From NCBI RefSeq assembly GCF_009760925.1, contig NZ_VRLV01000001.1, forward strand, positions 1,116,001-1,180,000: DNA of 64,000 nucleotides, given 5' to 3'. Under the pieces are notes generated by a model, which saw only the letters and a program-made list of their open reading frames with translations, was not told the DNA's origin and ran no database searches. This document shows positions 26,343-34,332 of the stretch, piece by piece. Position 1 is the stretch's first letter. Every line of letters begins with the position of its first letter. Made by a program: the position numbers and the translations under genes. The stretch comes from Nonomuraea typhae. Lineage in GTDB: Bacteria > Actinomycetota > Actinomycetes > Streptosporangiales > Streptosporangiaceae.

Positions 26343-26926
26343 ACTGGATAGTTTTCGACTACGGTGACGTCCTGTCCACGCCGCAGCCGGACGCCGAGGT
26401 CGAGGCCCTGGCCCGGGCCGCGCGCAAGGATCTGGACACCTTCACGCGCGGCTACTGGGCCCACCGGCTGGAGTTCGACCGCGGCGCGCTGAGCGACGAG
26501 CAGTACTGGGAGCAGGTGCTCGGGCGCGAGCCCGGCGCGGGGGAGGTGACCCGGCTGGTCGCGCTCGACGTGGCCAGCTGGTCGCACCCGTGCGAGGGTA
26601 CGGTGACCCTGCTGGGGGAGTTGCTGGCCGAAGGGCGGAACGTGGCGCTGCTGTCCAATGCCCCCGCCTCCATGGGCGACGGGCTGGAGCGGCTGCCGTG
26701 GATCGCCGCGATCGAGCGGCGCTTCTTCAGCGGCCGGCTCGGGCTGGTGAAGCCGGACCGCGAGATCTTCGACCAGATGGCCGGGCGGCTCGGCGCGGCC
26801 CCGGACGAGATCGTCTTCATCGACGACCGCGAGCTCAACGTGGCCGGAGCCGAGCGCGCGGGCATGACCGGGCTGCACTACCGCGACCCGGAGACGCTGC
26901 GCGCCGACCTGGCGCCGCTCTTGTAG
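26339..26926 (+). CDS. HAD-superfamily phosphatase
   Basis: A 195-residue HAD hydrolase: nucleophile motif FDYGDVL (Asp7, Asp9), motif II LLSNAP, motif III Lys in GLVKPDREIF, motif IV VFIDDRELN. The small helical cap places it with subfamily IA (FMN- or epoxide-hydrolase-N-like). The ATG overlaps the preceding stop (ATGA), so it is coupled to the hydrolase. Confidence 0.88.
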   Translation: MNWIVFDYGDVLSTPQPDAEVEALARAARKDLDTFTRGYWAHRLEFDRGALSDEQYWEQVLGREPGAGEVTRLVALDVASWSHPCEGTVTLLGELLAEGRNVALLSNAPASMGDGLERLPWIAAIERRFFSGRLGLVKPDREIFDQMAGRLGAAPDEIVFIDDRELNVAGAERAGMTGLHYRDPETLRADLAPLL

Positions 26927-26958
26927 GCCAGTGCGCAGAATGATCTAGGGTGGCCGCC

Positions 26959-28044
26959 ATGGACGTCGAGAGCCTGCTCGAGGAAGCGGACGGCATGCCG
27001 TATGGCGAGGCCAGGACCGTGCTCACCGAGCGCGCGCTGCGGGCGGCCGAGGCGGCCCGCGACCACGACCTGATCCGGCGCGCCCGCTTCGAGCTGACCA
27101 GCGCCTATCACTTCGGCGGCGAGCAGGCCAAGTCCTTCGCGGTCTTCACCCGCAACCTCGCCGACCACGACCGCGACCCCGGCAGGTTCGGCGAGCGGGA
27201 GCTGTGGCGGCTGCTGTGGCAGTACAAGTGGATCGTGGCGACCCTCCGGCGCTTCCCCGAGATCCCGCTGCGCCGCACCCTCGACGGCGTGGACGACATG
27301 GAACGCCGTTACCGCGCCGCCGGTGAGGGGCTGCACGCCGTCTACGCCCGGCGCTGCCACATCGCCCAGCACGTGGGCGACCGGGAGGCGGCCGAGGAGT
27401 GGTACCACCGCTGGACCACCACCCCGCGCGACGACCTGTCCGACTGCGCCGCCTGCGACGTGGGCGGCGTCGTCTCCTACCTGGCCTGGGTCGGCGACGA
27501 CGAGCGGGCCATCGAGCTGGCCGCGCCCGTCCTGTCCGGTCACATGTCGTGCACGTCGCAGCCGCACTCCATCCTCGAGATCCTGCTGCTGCCGTTCCTG
27601 CGCACCGGCCGCCTGGAGGACGCCGCCTCCGCCCACCGGCGGTCGTACCAGATCACCCGGGGCAAGCCCGCCTACCTCGACGACATGGGCACGCACCTGC
27701 GGTTCCTGGCCCTGACCGGCAACGAGGCGCACGGCCTGGAGCTCCTGCAACGGGAACTGCCCCTGCTGGAGCGCCCGCCCTCGCCCAGCGCCGCCGGCTC
27801 CTTCATGGCCGGCGCCGCGGTGCTCCTGGCCAGGCTGGAGGAACTGGGCCACGCCGGGACCCCGATCCGGCGGGGCGAGGCCGACGTCCCGGTCGCCGCG
27901 CTGCGGGCGTCGATGGAGGCGGGCGCCCGGGAGATCGCCGCCGCCTTCGACACCCGCAACGGCACCGGTGAACACACCCGCGAGCTGGAGGGGGTCCTGG
28001 CGGCCCGGCCGTACACCGACCGGCTCCCGCCGGCACCGCGGTGA
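26959..28044 (+). CDS. TPR-like helical protein with conserved Cys/His set
   Basis: A 361-residue all-helical protein with TPR-like Ala-rich pairs. It is a clear paralogue of the first 360 residues of the 34329-36869 product: PYGEA, LLWQYKWIV, ERRYRAAG, GLHAV, TPRD, AFDxRNGTGE occur in both. Conserved Cys133, His138, Cys163, Cys166 (SDCAACD) and Cys198 suggest a metal site. The ATG at 26959 has no Shine-Dalgarno, but TAGGGT (26946-26951) lies 7 nt upstream, suggesting a leaderless mRNA. Function unknown; by analogy to its paralogue it may serve as an adaptor for the HSP90-like protein. Confidence 0.75.
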   Translation: MDVESLLEEADGMPYGEARTVLTERALRAAEAARDHDLIRRARFELTSAYHFGGEQAKSFAVFTRNLADHDRDPGRFGERELWRLLWQYKWIVATLRRFPEIPLRRTLDGVDDMERRYRAAGEGLHAVYARRCHIAQHVGDREAAEEWYHRWTTTPRDDLSDCAACDVGGVVSYLAWVGDDERAIELAAPVLSGHMSCTSQPHSILEILLLPFLRTGRLEDAASAHRRSYQITRGKPAYLDDMGTHLRFLALTGNEAHGLELLQRELPLLERPPSPSAAGSFMAGAAVLLARLEELGHAGTPIRRGEADVPVAALRASMEAGAREIAAAFDTRNGTGEHTRELEGVLAARPYTDRLPPAPR

Positions 28045-28051
28045 ACGCCGG

Positions 28052-28112
28052 GGTCATCCCCGCTCACCCGGCCAGAGGACGACCGACGCTGTTCATCTGG
28101 CCTTGACTCCGC
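28052..28112 (+). promoter_or_regulatory. candidate PHO boxes upstream of phoD
   Basis: Four 11-nt units resemble PhoP direct repeats (recalled consensus G[GT]TCAYYYR[GC]G): GGTCATCCCCG (28052-28062), GCTCACCCGGC (28062-28072), GTTCATCTGGC (28091-28101) and a weaker adjoining CTTGACTCCGC (28102-28112). Their position 40-100 nt before an extracellular phosphatase gene supports phosphate-starvation control. Confidence 0.4.
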
Positions 28113-28151
28113 AGTCACGGCCGGGTCAGCGGAGCCGGACATATCTGGATT

Positions 28152-29645
28152 GTGGACCGCAGATCCTTCCTCGCAGCGGCAGCCGCCACCCTCGCCCTCC
28201 CCGCCACCTCCCGCACGCTGGCCCGCGACCCCTTCACCCTGGGCGTCGCCTCGGGCGACCCGTCCGCCGACGGCCTCGTGCTCTGGACCCGCCTGGCCCA
28301 GGACCCCCTGGGCGCCAACGGGCGCGGCGCCATGCCCTCCCGCGACCTCGACGTGGAGTGGCAGGTCTCCACGGACGAACGCTTCGCGAAAATCACCACA
28401 TCCGGTACGGCTACCGCCCGCTGGAAGGACGCCCACAGCGTCCACGTGGAGCTGAAGGGCCTGGAGCCGGGCCGGGAGTACTTCTACCGTTTCCGCGCGG
28501 AAGGCCGGGTCTCGCCCGCCGGCCGTACCAGAACCACGCCGACCGGCGCCACCCAGCCGCTGGCCTTCGCCGTGGCCGCCTGCGCCCACTACGAGCACGG
28601 CTTCTACACCGCCTACCGCCGCCTCGCCGAGCAGGAGCCCGACCTGGTGCTCTTCCTCGGCGACTACCTCTACGAATACGGCCCCAGCGGATACAGCGCC
28701 CTGGCCGGCCGGGTCCGCACCCACACGCCGGGCAAGTGCGCCACGCTGGCCGACTACCGGCTGCGCCACGCGCAGTACAAGAGCGACCCCGACCTGCAGC
28801 GCGCCCACGCCACCGCGCCCTGGCTGGTGGCCTTCGACGACCACGAACTGGAGAACAACTGGGCCGGCCCCGTCTCCAGCACCGGCGCCCCCGCCTTCGC
28901 CCGCCGCCGGGCCAGCGCGTTCCGCGCGTACTACGAGAACATGCCGTTGCGCCGCGAGACGCTGCAGGGGACGGTGCTCCGGGTGAACCGGCGCGTCTCG
29001 TGGGGGAAGCTGGCGCGCTTCCACATCCTCGACACGCGGCAGTTCCGCGACGACCAGGCGTGCCTGGACGGGGTGCGGGCGGGGTGCGACGAGCGGCTGT
29101 CGGCCAAGCGGACCCTGCTGGGGGGCGATCAGTGGCGGTGGCTGTCGGAGGGGCTGGCCTCGTCCGACACCCAGTGGAACCTGCTGGGCCAGCAGATCCT
29201 CATGATGCAGCGTGACTACAAGCGGGGGCCGGGGCGCGAGGTCAACCTGGACGCGTGGGACGGCTACGCGGCCGAGCGCACCCGGCTGCTGGAGCTGATG
29301 CGCGGGACCTCGAACCCCGTGGTGCTGACCGGCGACGCCCACATGCACCACTCGGCCTCGCTCAAGCTCGACTTCGACGACCCGGACTCGCCGGTGATCG
29401 CTCCCGAGCTCGTCACGTCGTCCATCGCCAGTGACGGGGACGGGTATCGGGACAAGGTGTGGATCGCCGAGGGACTGGCGGAGAATCCGCATATTTCGTA
29501 CATCGACCAGCGGCGGGGGTACATCATGGCCCGGCTGACCTTGACCGAGCTCTCGGCGGAGTTCCGGACGCTGGAGTACATCTCGCGCAAGGGGGCTCCG
29601 GCCAGGACGACGCACCGGGTCACGGTTCCGACGGCTGCTCGTTGA
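28152..29645 (+). CDS. phoD: PhoD-like alkaline phosphatase, Tat-exported
   Basis: A 497-residue metallophosphatase. The N-terminus MDRRSFLAAAAA is a twin-arginine signal, so it is exported folded. The PhoD pattern follows: FTLGVASGDP, VLWTRL, the N-terminal fibronectin-like domain, then metal-ligand segments VAACAHYE, LFLGDYLYEYG, FDDHELENNW and VLTGDAHMHH. It would release phosphate from phosphodiesters or monoesters such as teichoic or nucleic acids. The GTG start has no Shine-Dalgarno and a TATCTG or CATATC just upstream. Confidence 0.9.
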   Translation: MDRRSFLAAAAATLALPATSRTLARDPFTLGVASGDPSADGLVLWTRLAQDPLGANGRGAMPSRDLDVEWQVSTDERFAKITTSGTATARWKDAHSVHVELKGLEPGREYFYRFRAEGRVSPAGRTRTTPTGATQPLAFAVAACAHYEHGFYTAYRRLAEQEPDLVLFLGDYLYEYGPSGYSALAGRVRTHTPGKCATLADYRLRHAQYKSDPDLQRAHATAPWLVAFDDHELENNWAGPVSSTGAPAFARRRASAFRAYYENMPLRRETLQGTVLRVNRRVSWGKLARFHILDTRQFRDDQACLDGVRAGCDERLSAKRTLLGGDQWRWLSEGLASSDTQWNLLGQQILMMQRDYKRGPGREVNLDAWDGYAAERTRLLELMRGTSNPVVLTGDAHMHHSASLKLDFDDPDSPVIAPELVTSSIASDGDGYRDKVWIAEGLAENPHISYIDQRRGYIMARLTLTELSAEFRTLEYISRKGAPARTTHRVTVPTAAR

Positions 29646-29804
29646 CGAAGCTGATCTCTTGGCAGGCCCAGCTGATGAACAGCTCTTGCATGACCGGACC
29701 GACCGGGAGGGGGCAAGCTCGGCGTCGATGCCGAGCCGCCGCTGCACCGTCAGCCTGATGACGTCGACGATGAGACCACTGACGGTTCCCCCGGCGAGTG
29801 CCAT
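29620..29804 (-). pseudogene. short frameshifted gene remnant
   Basis: Two reading frames on the minus strand have actinomycete-like third positions: from ATG 29804 (MALAGGTVSGLIVDVIRL) and, in another frame, from ATG 29691 to TGA 29620 (MQELFISWACQEISF). Joining them with one frameshift near 29700 would give a protein of about 60 residues. I do not recognise it. The 3' part overlaps the end of phoD. It could instead be a chance pattern or a real 23-codon ORF. Confidence 0.3.
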
Positions 29805-29836
29805 CCGGCGAGCGTATCCGGATATCTCACGACGGT

Positions 29837-31237
29837 TCAGCCGAACGCATACCCGTACAGCCCAGACCCGGAGCTCAACTTCCTGGCCTCCCCGGCACGC
29901 AGCCCCGGATATGCCCCGGGCCGCCGCCCCCCGGGCACCAGCGTGAGCACCCCGTCCCCGGGCGCCGCCACCACCAGCCCGAACACCGGCCGCGAACGGG
30001 CGAGGAGCCGATACCGAGGCGCGGCGCCCAACGCCGCCAGCGAAGAGCCGAAGTCCCGCCCCTTGCCCGTGATCAGCAGGTTCCCCTTCCGCGTGAGCCC
30101 GCCGGACCGGGTCCCGGCCAGCACCTGGACGGCCCGCTCCCCGGGCACCCCGATCGCCAGCTCGGAATCCCCGTCCCCGTTGAAGTCCCCGGCGGCCAGC
30201 GCGGCCCCGAACCGGTCGTAGTACCGGGGCTCCCCCTGGAGAACCCGCTGCGTCCACGCCTCGCTCCGCGTGGTCCGCAACCCCGAGCCCGTCCCGTAGA
30301 CGACATGAACCATCCCATCCCCGTAATCCATGGCCCGCTGGTTGGCGCTGAGCCCCTCCCCGGGCGCCCCGATGGCCAGATCCGCCCGCCCGTCGGCGTT
30401 GAAGTCCCCGGTCGCGAGGGAGGCGCCGAACGCGTCCCACTTCTCCGCGGACCCCTTGATCCCGGGACTGTCCTGAGTGAGCAACGACGCCCGCTTCCGC
30501 AGGGGGTCCAGGACGGTGACGGACCCCTGCCCGTCGGTGGTGACACTGTCGGCCGGCGCACCCACGACCAGCTCGGCCCGGCCGTCCCCGTCGAAGTCGC
30601 CGGTCGCCAGGGCCGCCCCCCACTGGTCGGTGGCGTTCCCCCGCTGCCCGACCCACCCGGCCTGCTGAGTGATCTGATACGGCTTGCGTTTCCCGAGGAA
30701 GTGCACCGTGACCCCGCCACCTCGCCCCTGCCCGGGAGCCCCGACCGCGAGCTCGTCGTCGCCGTCTCCGTCGAGGTCGCCGGCCGCCAGTGCCGCGCCG
30801 TACCGGTCGCCGCCGGGGCGGGCGGGGGTGAGCTGCCGCCAGGGGGTGAGGCCGCGCGGGCCGCCGCGGTAGAGCTGCACGGCCCCGTCGCCGTCCGCGC
30901 CGGGCCGGGCCGTACCCGAGAACTCCTCCGAGACCCCCACGGCCAGGTCGGCGCAGCGGTCGCCGTCGAAGTCGCCGGCGGCCAGCGCCGAGCCGAACGA
31001 GTCGCCGCGCTCGGCGCCGTCCTGGCGCAGGGTGGCCTTGCGGCCGGAGCCGTAGAGCACGGTCACGGATCCGGCCCTGGAGCCGGTGTACGGCGCGGCC
31101 ACCGCCAGGTCGGCGCGGCCGTCGTCGTCGAAGTCGGCGGGCCGGCCGCCGCACCCGGGGGCGGCGCCCGCCGAGGCAGGGGAGAGCAGGGGCATGACCA
31201 GGCATGCGGCCACCAAGGCATTCATGTATCCAGTCAT
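29837..31237 (-). CDS. secreted FG-GAP repeat (integrin-alpha-like propeller) protein
   Basis: A 466-residue exported protein: Sec signal (MNALVAACLVMPLLSPASAGA) then seven or so repeats of the form ADFDDDGRADLAVAAP, each with a calcium-binding DxDxDGxxD loop, building a beta-propeller. Such proteins bind calcium and ligands at the surface; no enzyme domain is seen. Starts at 31237 or 31225 (MNAL) are both acceptable; longer readings run through the divergent P450 gene. Convergent with phoD. Confidence 0.85.
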   Translation of the reverse strand: MTGYMNALVAACLVMPLLSPASAGAAPGCGGRPADFDDDGRADLAVAAPYTGSRAGSVTVLYGSGRKATLRQDGAERGDSFGSALAAGDFDGDRCADLAVGVSEEFSGTARPGADGDGAVQLYRGGPRGLTPWRQLTPARPGGDRYGAALAAGDLDGDGDDELAVGAPGQGRGGGVTVHFLGKRKPYQITQQAGWVGQRGNATDQWGAALATGDFDGDGRAELVVGAPADSVTTDGQGSVTVLDPLRKRASLLTQDSPGIKGSAEKWDAFGASLATGDFNADGRADLAIGAPGEGLSANQRAMDYGDGMVHVVYGTGSGLRTTRSEAWTQRVLQGEPRYYDRFGAALAAGDFNGDGDSELAIGVPGERAVQVLAGTRSGGLTRKGNLLITGKGRDFGSSLAALGAAPRYRLLARSRPVFGLVVAAPGDGVLTLVPGGRRPGAYPGLRAGEARKLSSGSGLYGYAFG

Positions 31238-31292
31238 GTCCGCACCGGCCGAACCCGGTATGAACAGGGCGGGAACGTGCCACGATAGGCAC

Positions 31293-32522
31293 GTGGCCAT
31301 CGACCTCGCGGACCTGGACTTCTGGCGCAGACCCCTGAAAGAACGCCATGAGGCGTTCGCCCGGCTCCGCCAGGAGGAGCGGCCGGTGTTCTTCCCGGAG
31401 AAAAAGGTTCCGTTCCTGCGCTCGGGCACGGGCTTCTACGCCTTGGTCCGGCACGCCGACGTGGTGGAGGCCAGCCGGAACGCCAAGGTGTTCTCCAGCG
31501 AGCCCGCGGTCACGAACCCGGAGCCGCCCGGCTGGGTCAAGCACGTCTTCGGCGAGTCCATGGTGAACATGGACGATCCCCGGCACGCGCGGCTGCGCCG
31601 GATCGTCACCCGCTCCTTCAGCCCGCGCATGCTGGAGCGGCTGCAGGACGACATCGCGGCCGCCTGCGCCCGCATCGTGGACGACCTCCAGGCCGAGGGG
31701 CCGCACGACTTCGTCGGCCAGGTCGCGGCCCGGCTCCCCATTCACGTCATCTGCGACATGATGGGCATCCCCGCGGAGTACCGCGCCAAGGTGCACGAGC
31801 ACGTGGACGTCTCCACCGCCTACACCGGCGTGCGCCCGAGCCTGCTGCGCAGCGTCACGCTGGCCGGGCAGAACATGCTCGCCCTGCTGGCCCTGCAGCG
31901 CCTGGTCATCCGGCTCGGCCACGAGCGCCAGCGCGAGCCCGCAGGCGACCTGGTGTCGTTGCTGGTCAACGCCAATCCCGACGGCGAGCGGCTCACGGAC
32001 AAAGAGCTGGGCTCGTTCTTCTCGCTGCTGCTGGTCGCCGGGAACGAGACCGCGCGCAACACGATGGCCCACGGCATCAAGCTGCTCACCGAGCATCCGG
32101 CGCAGCGCGAGCTGCTGCGGGCCGACTTCGACGGCCACATCGGCGGGGCGATCGAGGAGATGGTGCGGCACGTCTCGCCGATCATCCAGTTCCGCCGCAC
32201 GGTCACCGAGGACTACGAGCTGCGCGGCCTGCACCTGCGCAAGGGCGACAAGGTCGTGCTCTTCTACGGCTCGGCCAACCGGGACGAGAGCGTCTTCCCG
32301 GACCCGGACGTCTTCGACATCACCCGCGACACCAAGCCGCACGTCGGGTTCGGCGGCCCGGGGCCGCACTTCTGCCTGGGCGCGAACCTGGCCAGGCAGG
32401 AGATGCGCACGATGTTCAGGGAGTTGTTCACGCGGCTGCCGGAGATCCGGTCGGTGGGGGAGCCGGAGCTGCTGCTGTCCAATTTCGATAACAGTGTCCG
32501 AAGGCAAGCGTTTACATACTAA
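31293..32522 (+). CDS. cytochrome P450
   Basis: A 409-residue P450. The heme-binding loop is FGGPGPHFCLGANLAR (Cys about 361), the I-helix oxygen-activation motif is LLVAGNETARN, and the K-helix ExxR is EEMVRH. FGGPGPHFCLG is typical of the CYP125/142/124-like actinobacterial group that includes sterol and fatty-acid hydroxylases, but the substrate cannot be assigned. No ferredoxin gene adjoins. The GTG lacks a Shine-Dalgarno; CACGAT lies 6 nt upstream, suggesting a leaderless transcript. Confidence 0.92.
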   Translation: MAIDLADLDFWRRPLKERHEAFARLRQEERPVFFPEKKVPFLRSGTGFYALVRHADVVEASRNAKVFSSEPAVTNPEPPGWVKHVFGESMVNMDDPRHARLRRIVTRSFSPRMLERLQDDIAAACARIVDDLQAEGPHDFVGQVAARLPIHVICDMMGIPAEYRAKVHEHVDVSTAYTGVRPSLLRSVTLAGQNMLALLALQRLVIRLGHERQREPAGDLVSLLVNANPDGERLTDKELGSFFSLLLVAGNETARNTMAHGIKLLTEHPAQRELLRADFDGHIGGAIEEMVRHVSPIIQFRRTVTEDYELRGLHLRKGDKVVLFYGSANRDESVFPDPDVFDITRDTKPHVGFGGPGPHFCLGANLARQEMRTMFRELFTRLPEIRSVGEPELLLSNFDNSVRRQAFTY

Positions 32523-32565
32523 ACAATTCGGACTTTGTCCCCTGGGGCAACTAGGGTGACTGGGC

Positions 32566-34332
32566 GTGGAGAACGCCTTTCAAGTTGACCTGCGCGGTGT
32601 CGTCGATCTGCTGAGCCGTCACCTGTATTCCAGCCCACGCGTCTACGTCCGTGAGCTGCTGCAGAACGCCGCCGACGCCATCACCGCCCGCCGTACCGGC
32701 GACCCCGGGGCCAAGGCCGAGGTCACGATCGAGGTCGCCGACGGGCGGATCCAGGTCAGCGACAGCGGCGTGGGCCTCACCGAGGACGAGGTGCACATCC
32801 TGCTGGCCACCATCGGCCGCTCCTCCAAGCGCGACGAGCTCGGCTTCGCCCGCCACGAGTTCCTGGGCCAGTTCGGCATCGGCCTGCTGTCCGGCTTCCT
32901 CGTGGCCGACGAGATCCGGGTCGAGACCAGGTCCGTCACCGGCGCCCCCACCGTCGTGTGGACCGGCCGCTCCGACGGCGTCTACCAGGTCGAACCGGCC
33001 GCGGCCGAGCGAGCCGAGCCGGGCACCACCGTCACGCTGGCCGTCCGCCCGGACGCCGCCGAATGGGTCACCGAGCGCACCGTCGCCGAGCTGGCCGCGC
33101 TCTACGGCTCGCTGCTGCCGGTCGAGGTCACCGTCAACGGCCGCCCCGCCACCGTCGCCGGCCCGCCGTGGCTGGCCCGCCACGGCAACCCGGCCGAGCG
33201 CCGGGCCGCCCTGCTCGGCTACGGCCGCGACCTGTTCGGGTTCACCCCGTTCGACGTCCTCGACCTGAACGTCCCGGAAGCCGGGCTCACCGGCGTCGCG
33301 TTCATCCTGCCCACCCAGGCCAACCCGGCCGTCAAGGGCGCCCACCGCGTCTACCTCAAGCGCATGCTCCTCACCGAGCACGCCGAGGGACTGCTGCCCG
33401 GCTGGGCGTTCTTCGCCCGCTGCGTCGTCGACGCCGGCGAGCTGCGCCCCACCGCCTCCCGCGAGGCGCTGTACGAGGACGACCTGCTCGAGCACGTGCG
33501 CGAGCAGCTCGGCCGACAGCTGCGCGAGTGGCTGGTACGGCTGGCCGAGACCGACCCCGACGGCCTGCGCGCCTTCCTGCGCCTGCACCACCTCGGCGTC
33601 AAGGCGCTGGCCCTGCACGACGACGACATGCTCCGCCTGGTGGACCGCTGGCTGGAGTACGAGACCAGCTCGGGCCCGATGACCCTCGCCCAGTTCCGCG
33701 CCCTGCACCCGCGCGGCCGCTTCACCGCCAGCGTCGACGAGTTCCGCCAGCTCGCCGGCGTCTCCGGCGCCCAGGGCGTCGGCCTGATCAACGGCGGCTA
33801 CGTCTACGACAGCGAGATCCTGCGCGCCCTGACCCGCATCGACCCCGGCGTCCGCCTGGAGCCGCTCGACCCGGCCGAGCTGGCCACCCACCTCGCCCCC
33901 GTGGACCCGGCCGCCGAGCTGGCCGCGCGCCCCTTCCTCAACGCCGCCGCCCGCGCCCTCGACCCGCTCGGCTGCGAGGTCGTGCTGCGCGACTTCGACC
34001 CCGCCTCGCTCTCGGCCCTCTACCTGACCAGCCGCGCCGCCGCGCACCACGCCCAGCTGCTGGAGGCCAAGGAGGCCGGCGACGAGCTGTGGGCCGACGT
34101 GCTCGGCGCGATGGAGCGCTCCCTCGCCGCCGACCGTCCCCGCCTGGTGCTCAACCACCGCAACCCGCTGGTGCGCAAGGTGCTGTCGCTGAGCGACCTG
34201 AACCTCGCCGGCACCGCCGTCGAGGCGCTGTACGGCATGGCGCTGCTGCACGGCCACCACCCCCTGCGCCCGGCCGACAGCGCCGCCCTCAACCGCTCCT
34301 TCCTCGGACTCCTCGATTGGGCCACCTCGTGA
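32566..34332 (+). CDS. HSP90-family chaperone-like ATPase
   Basis: A 588-residue protein with the GHKL ATPase of HSP90: VRELLQNAADAI (about residues 25-36), DSGVGLTEDEV, GQFGIGLLSGFLVADEI, followed by the middle domain and a shorter C-terminal part than HtpG. There is no MEEVD tail. It ends in an overlap (GTGA) with a large TPR protein, so the two are translationally coupled. TAGGGT (32552-32557) 8 nt before the GTG suggests a leaderless transcript. Clients unknown. Confidence 0.9.
   Translation: MENAFQVDLRGVVDLLSRHLYSSPRVYVRELLQNAADAITARRTGDPGAKAEVTIEVADGRIQVSDSGVGLTEDEVHILLATIGRSSKRDELGFARHEFLGQFGIGLLSGFLVADEIRVETRSVTGAPTVVWTGRSDGVYQVEPAAAERAEPGTTVTLAVRPDAAEWVTERTVAELAALYGSLLPVEVTVNGRPATVAGPPWLARHGNPAERRAALLGYGRDLFGFTPFDVLDLNVPEAGLTGVAFILPTQANPAVKGAHRVYLKRMLLTEHAEGLLPGWAFFARCVVDAGELRPTASREALYEDDLLEHVREQLGRQLREWLVRLAETDPDGLRAFLRLHHLGVKALALHDDDMLRLVDRWLEYETSSGPMTLAQFRALHPRGRFTASVDEFRQLAGVSGAQGVGLINGGYVYDSEILRALTRIDPGVRLEPLDPAELATHLAPVDPAAELAARPFLNAAARALDPLGCEVVLRDFDPASLSALYLTSRAAAHHAQLLEAKEAGDELWADVLGAMERSLAADRPRLVLNHRNPLVRKVLSLSDLNLAGTAVEALYGMALLHGHHPLRPADSAALNRSFLGLLDWATS

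Noticed and set aside
27672..32507. A 1611-codon open frame on the minus strand across phoD, FG-GAP and P450 genes
   Set aside because: It is antisense to genes with clear family motifs and has no homology-like pattern; long frames are expected opposite genes in very GC-rich DNA.
32566..34332. Ordinary HtpG chaperone
   Set aside because: It keeps the ATPase motifs but is shorter than HtpG and coupled to a TPR protein, so I annotate it only as HSP90-family.
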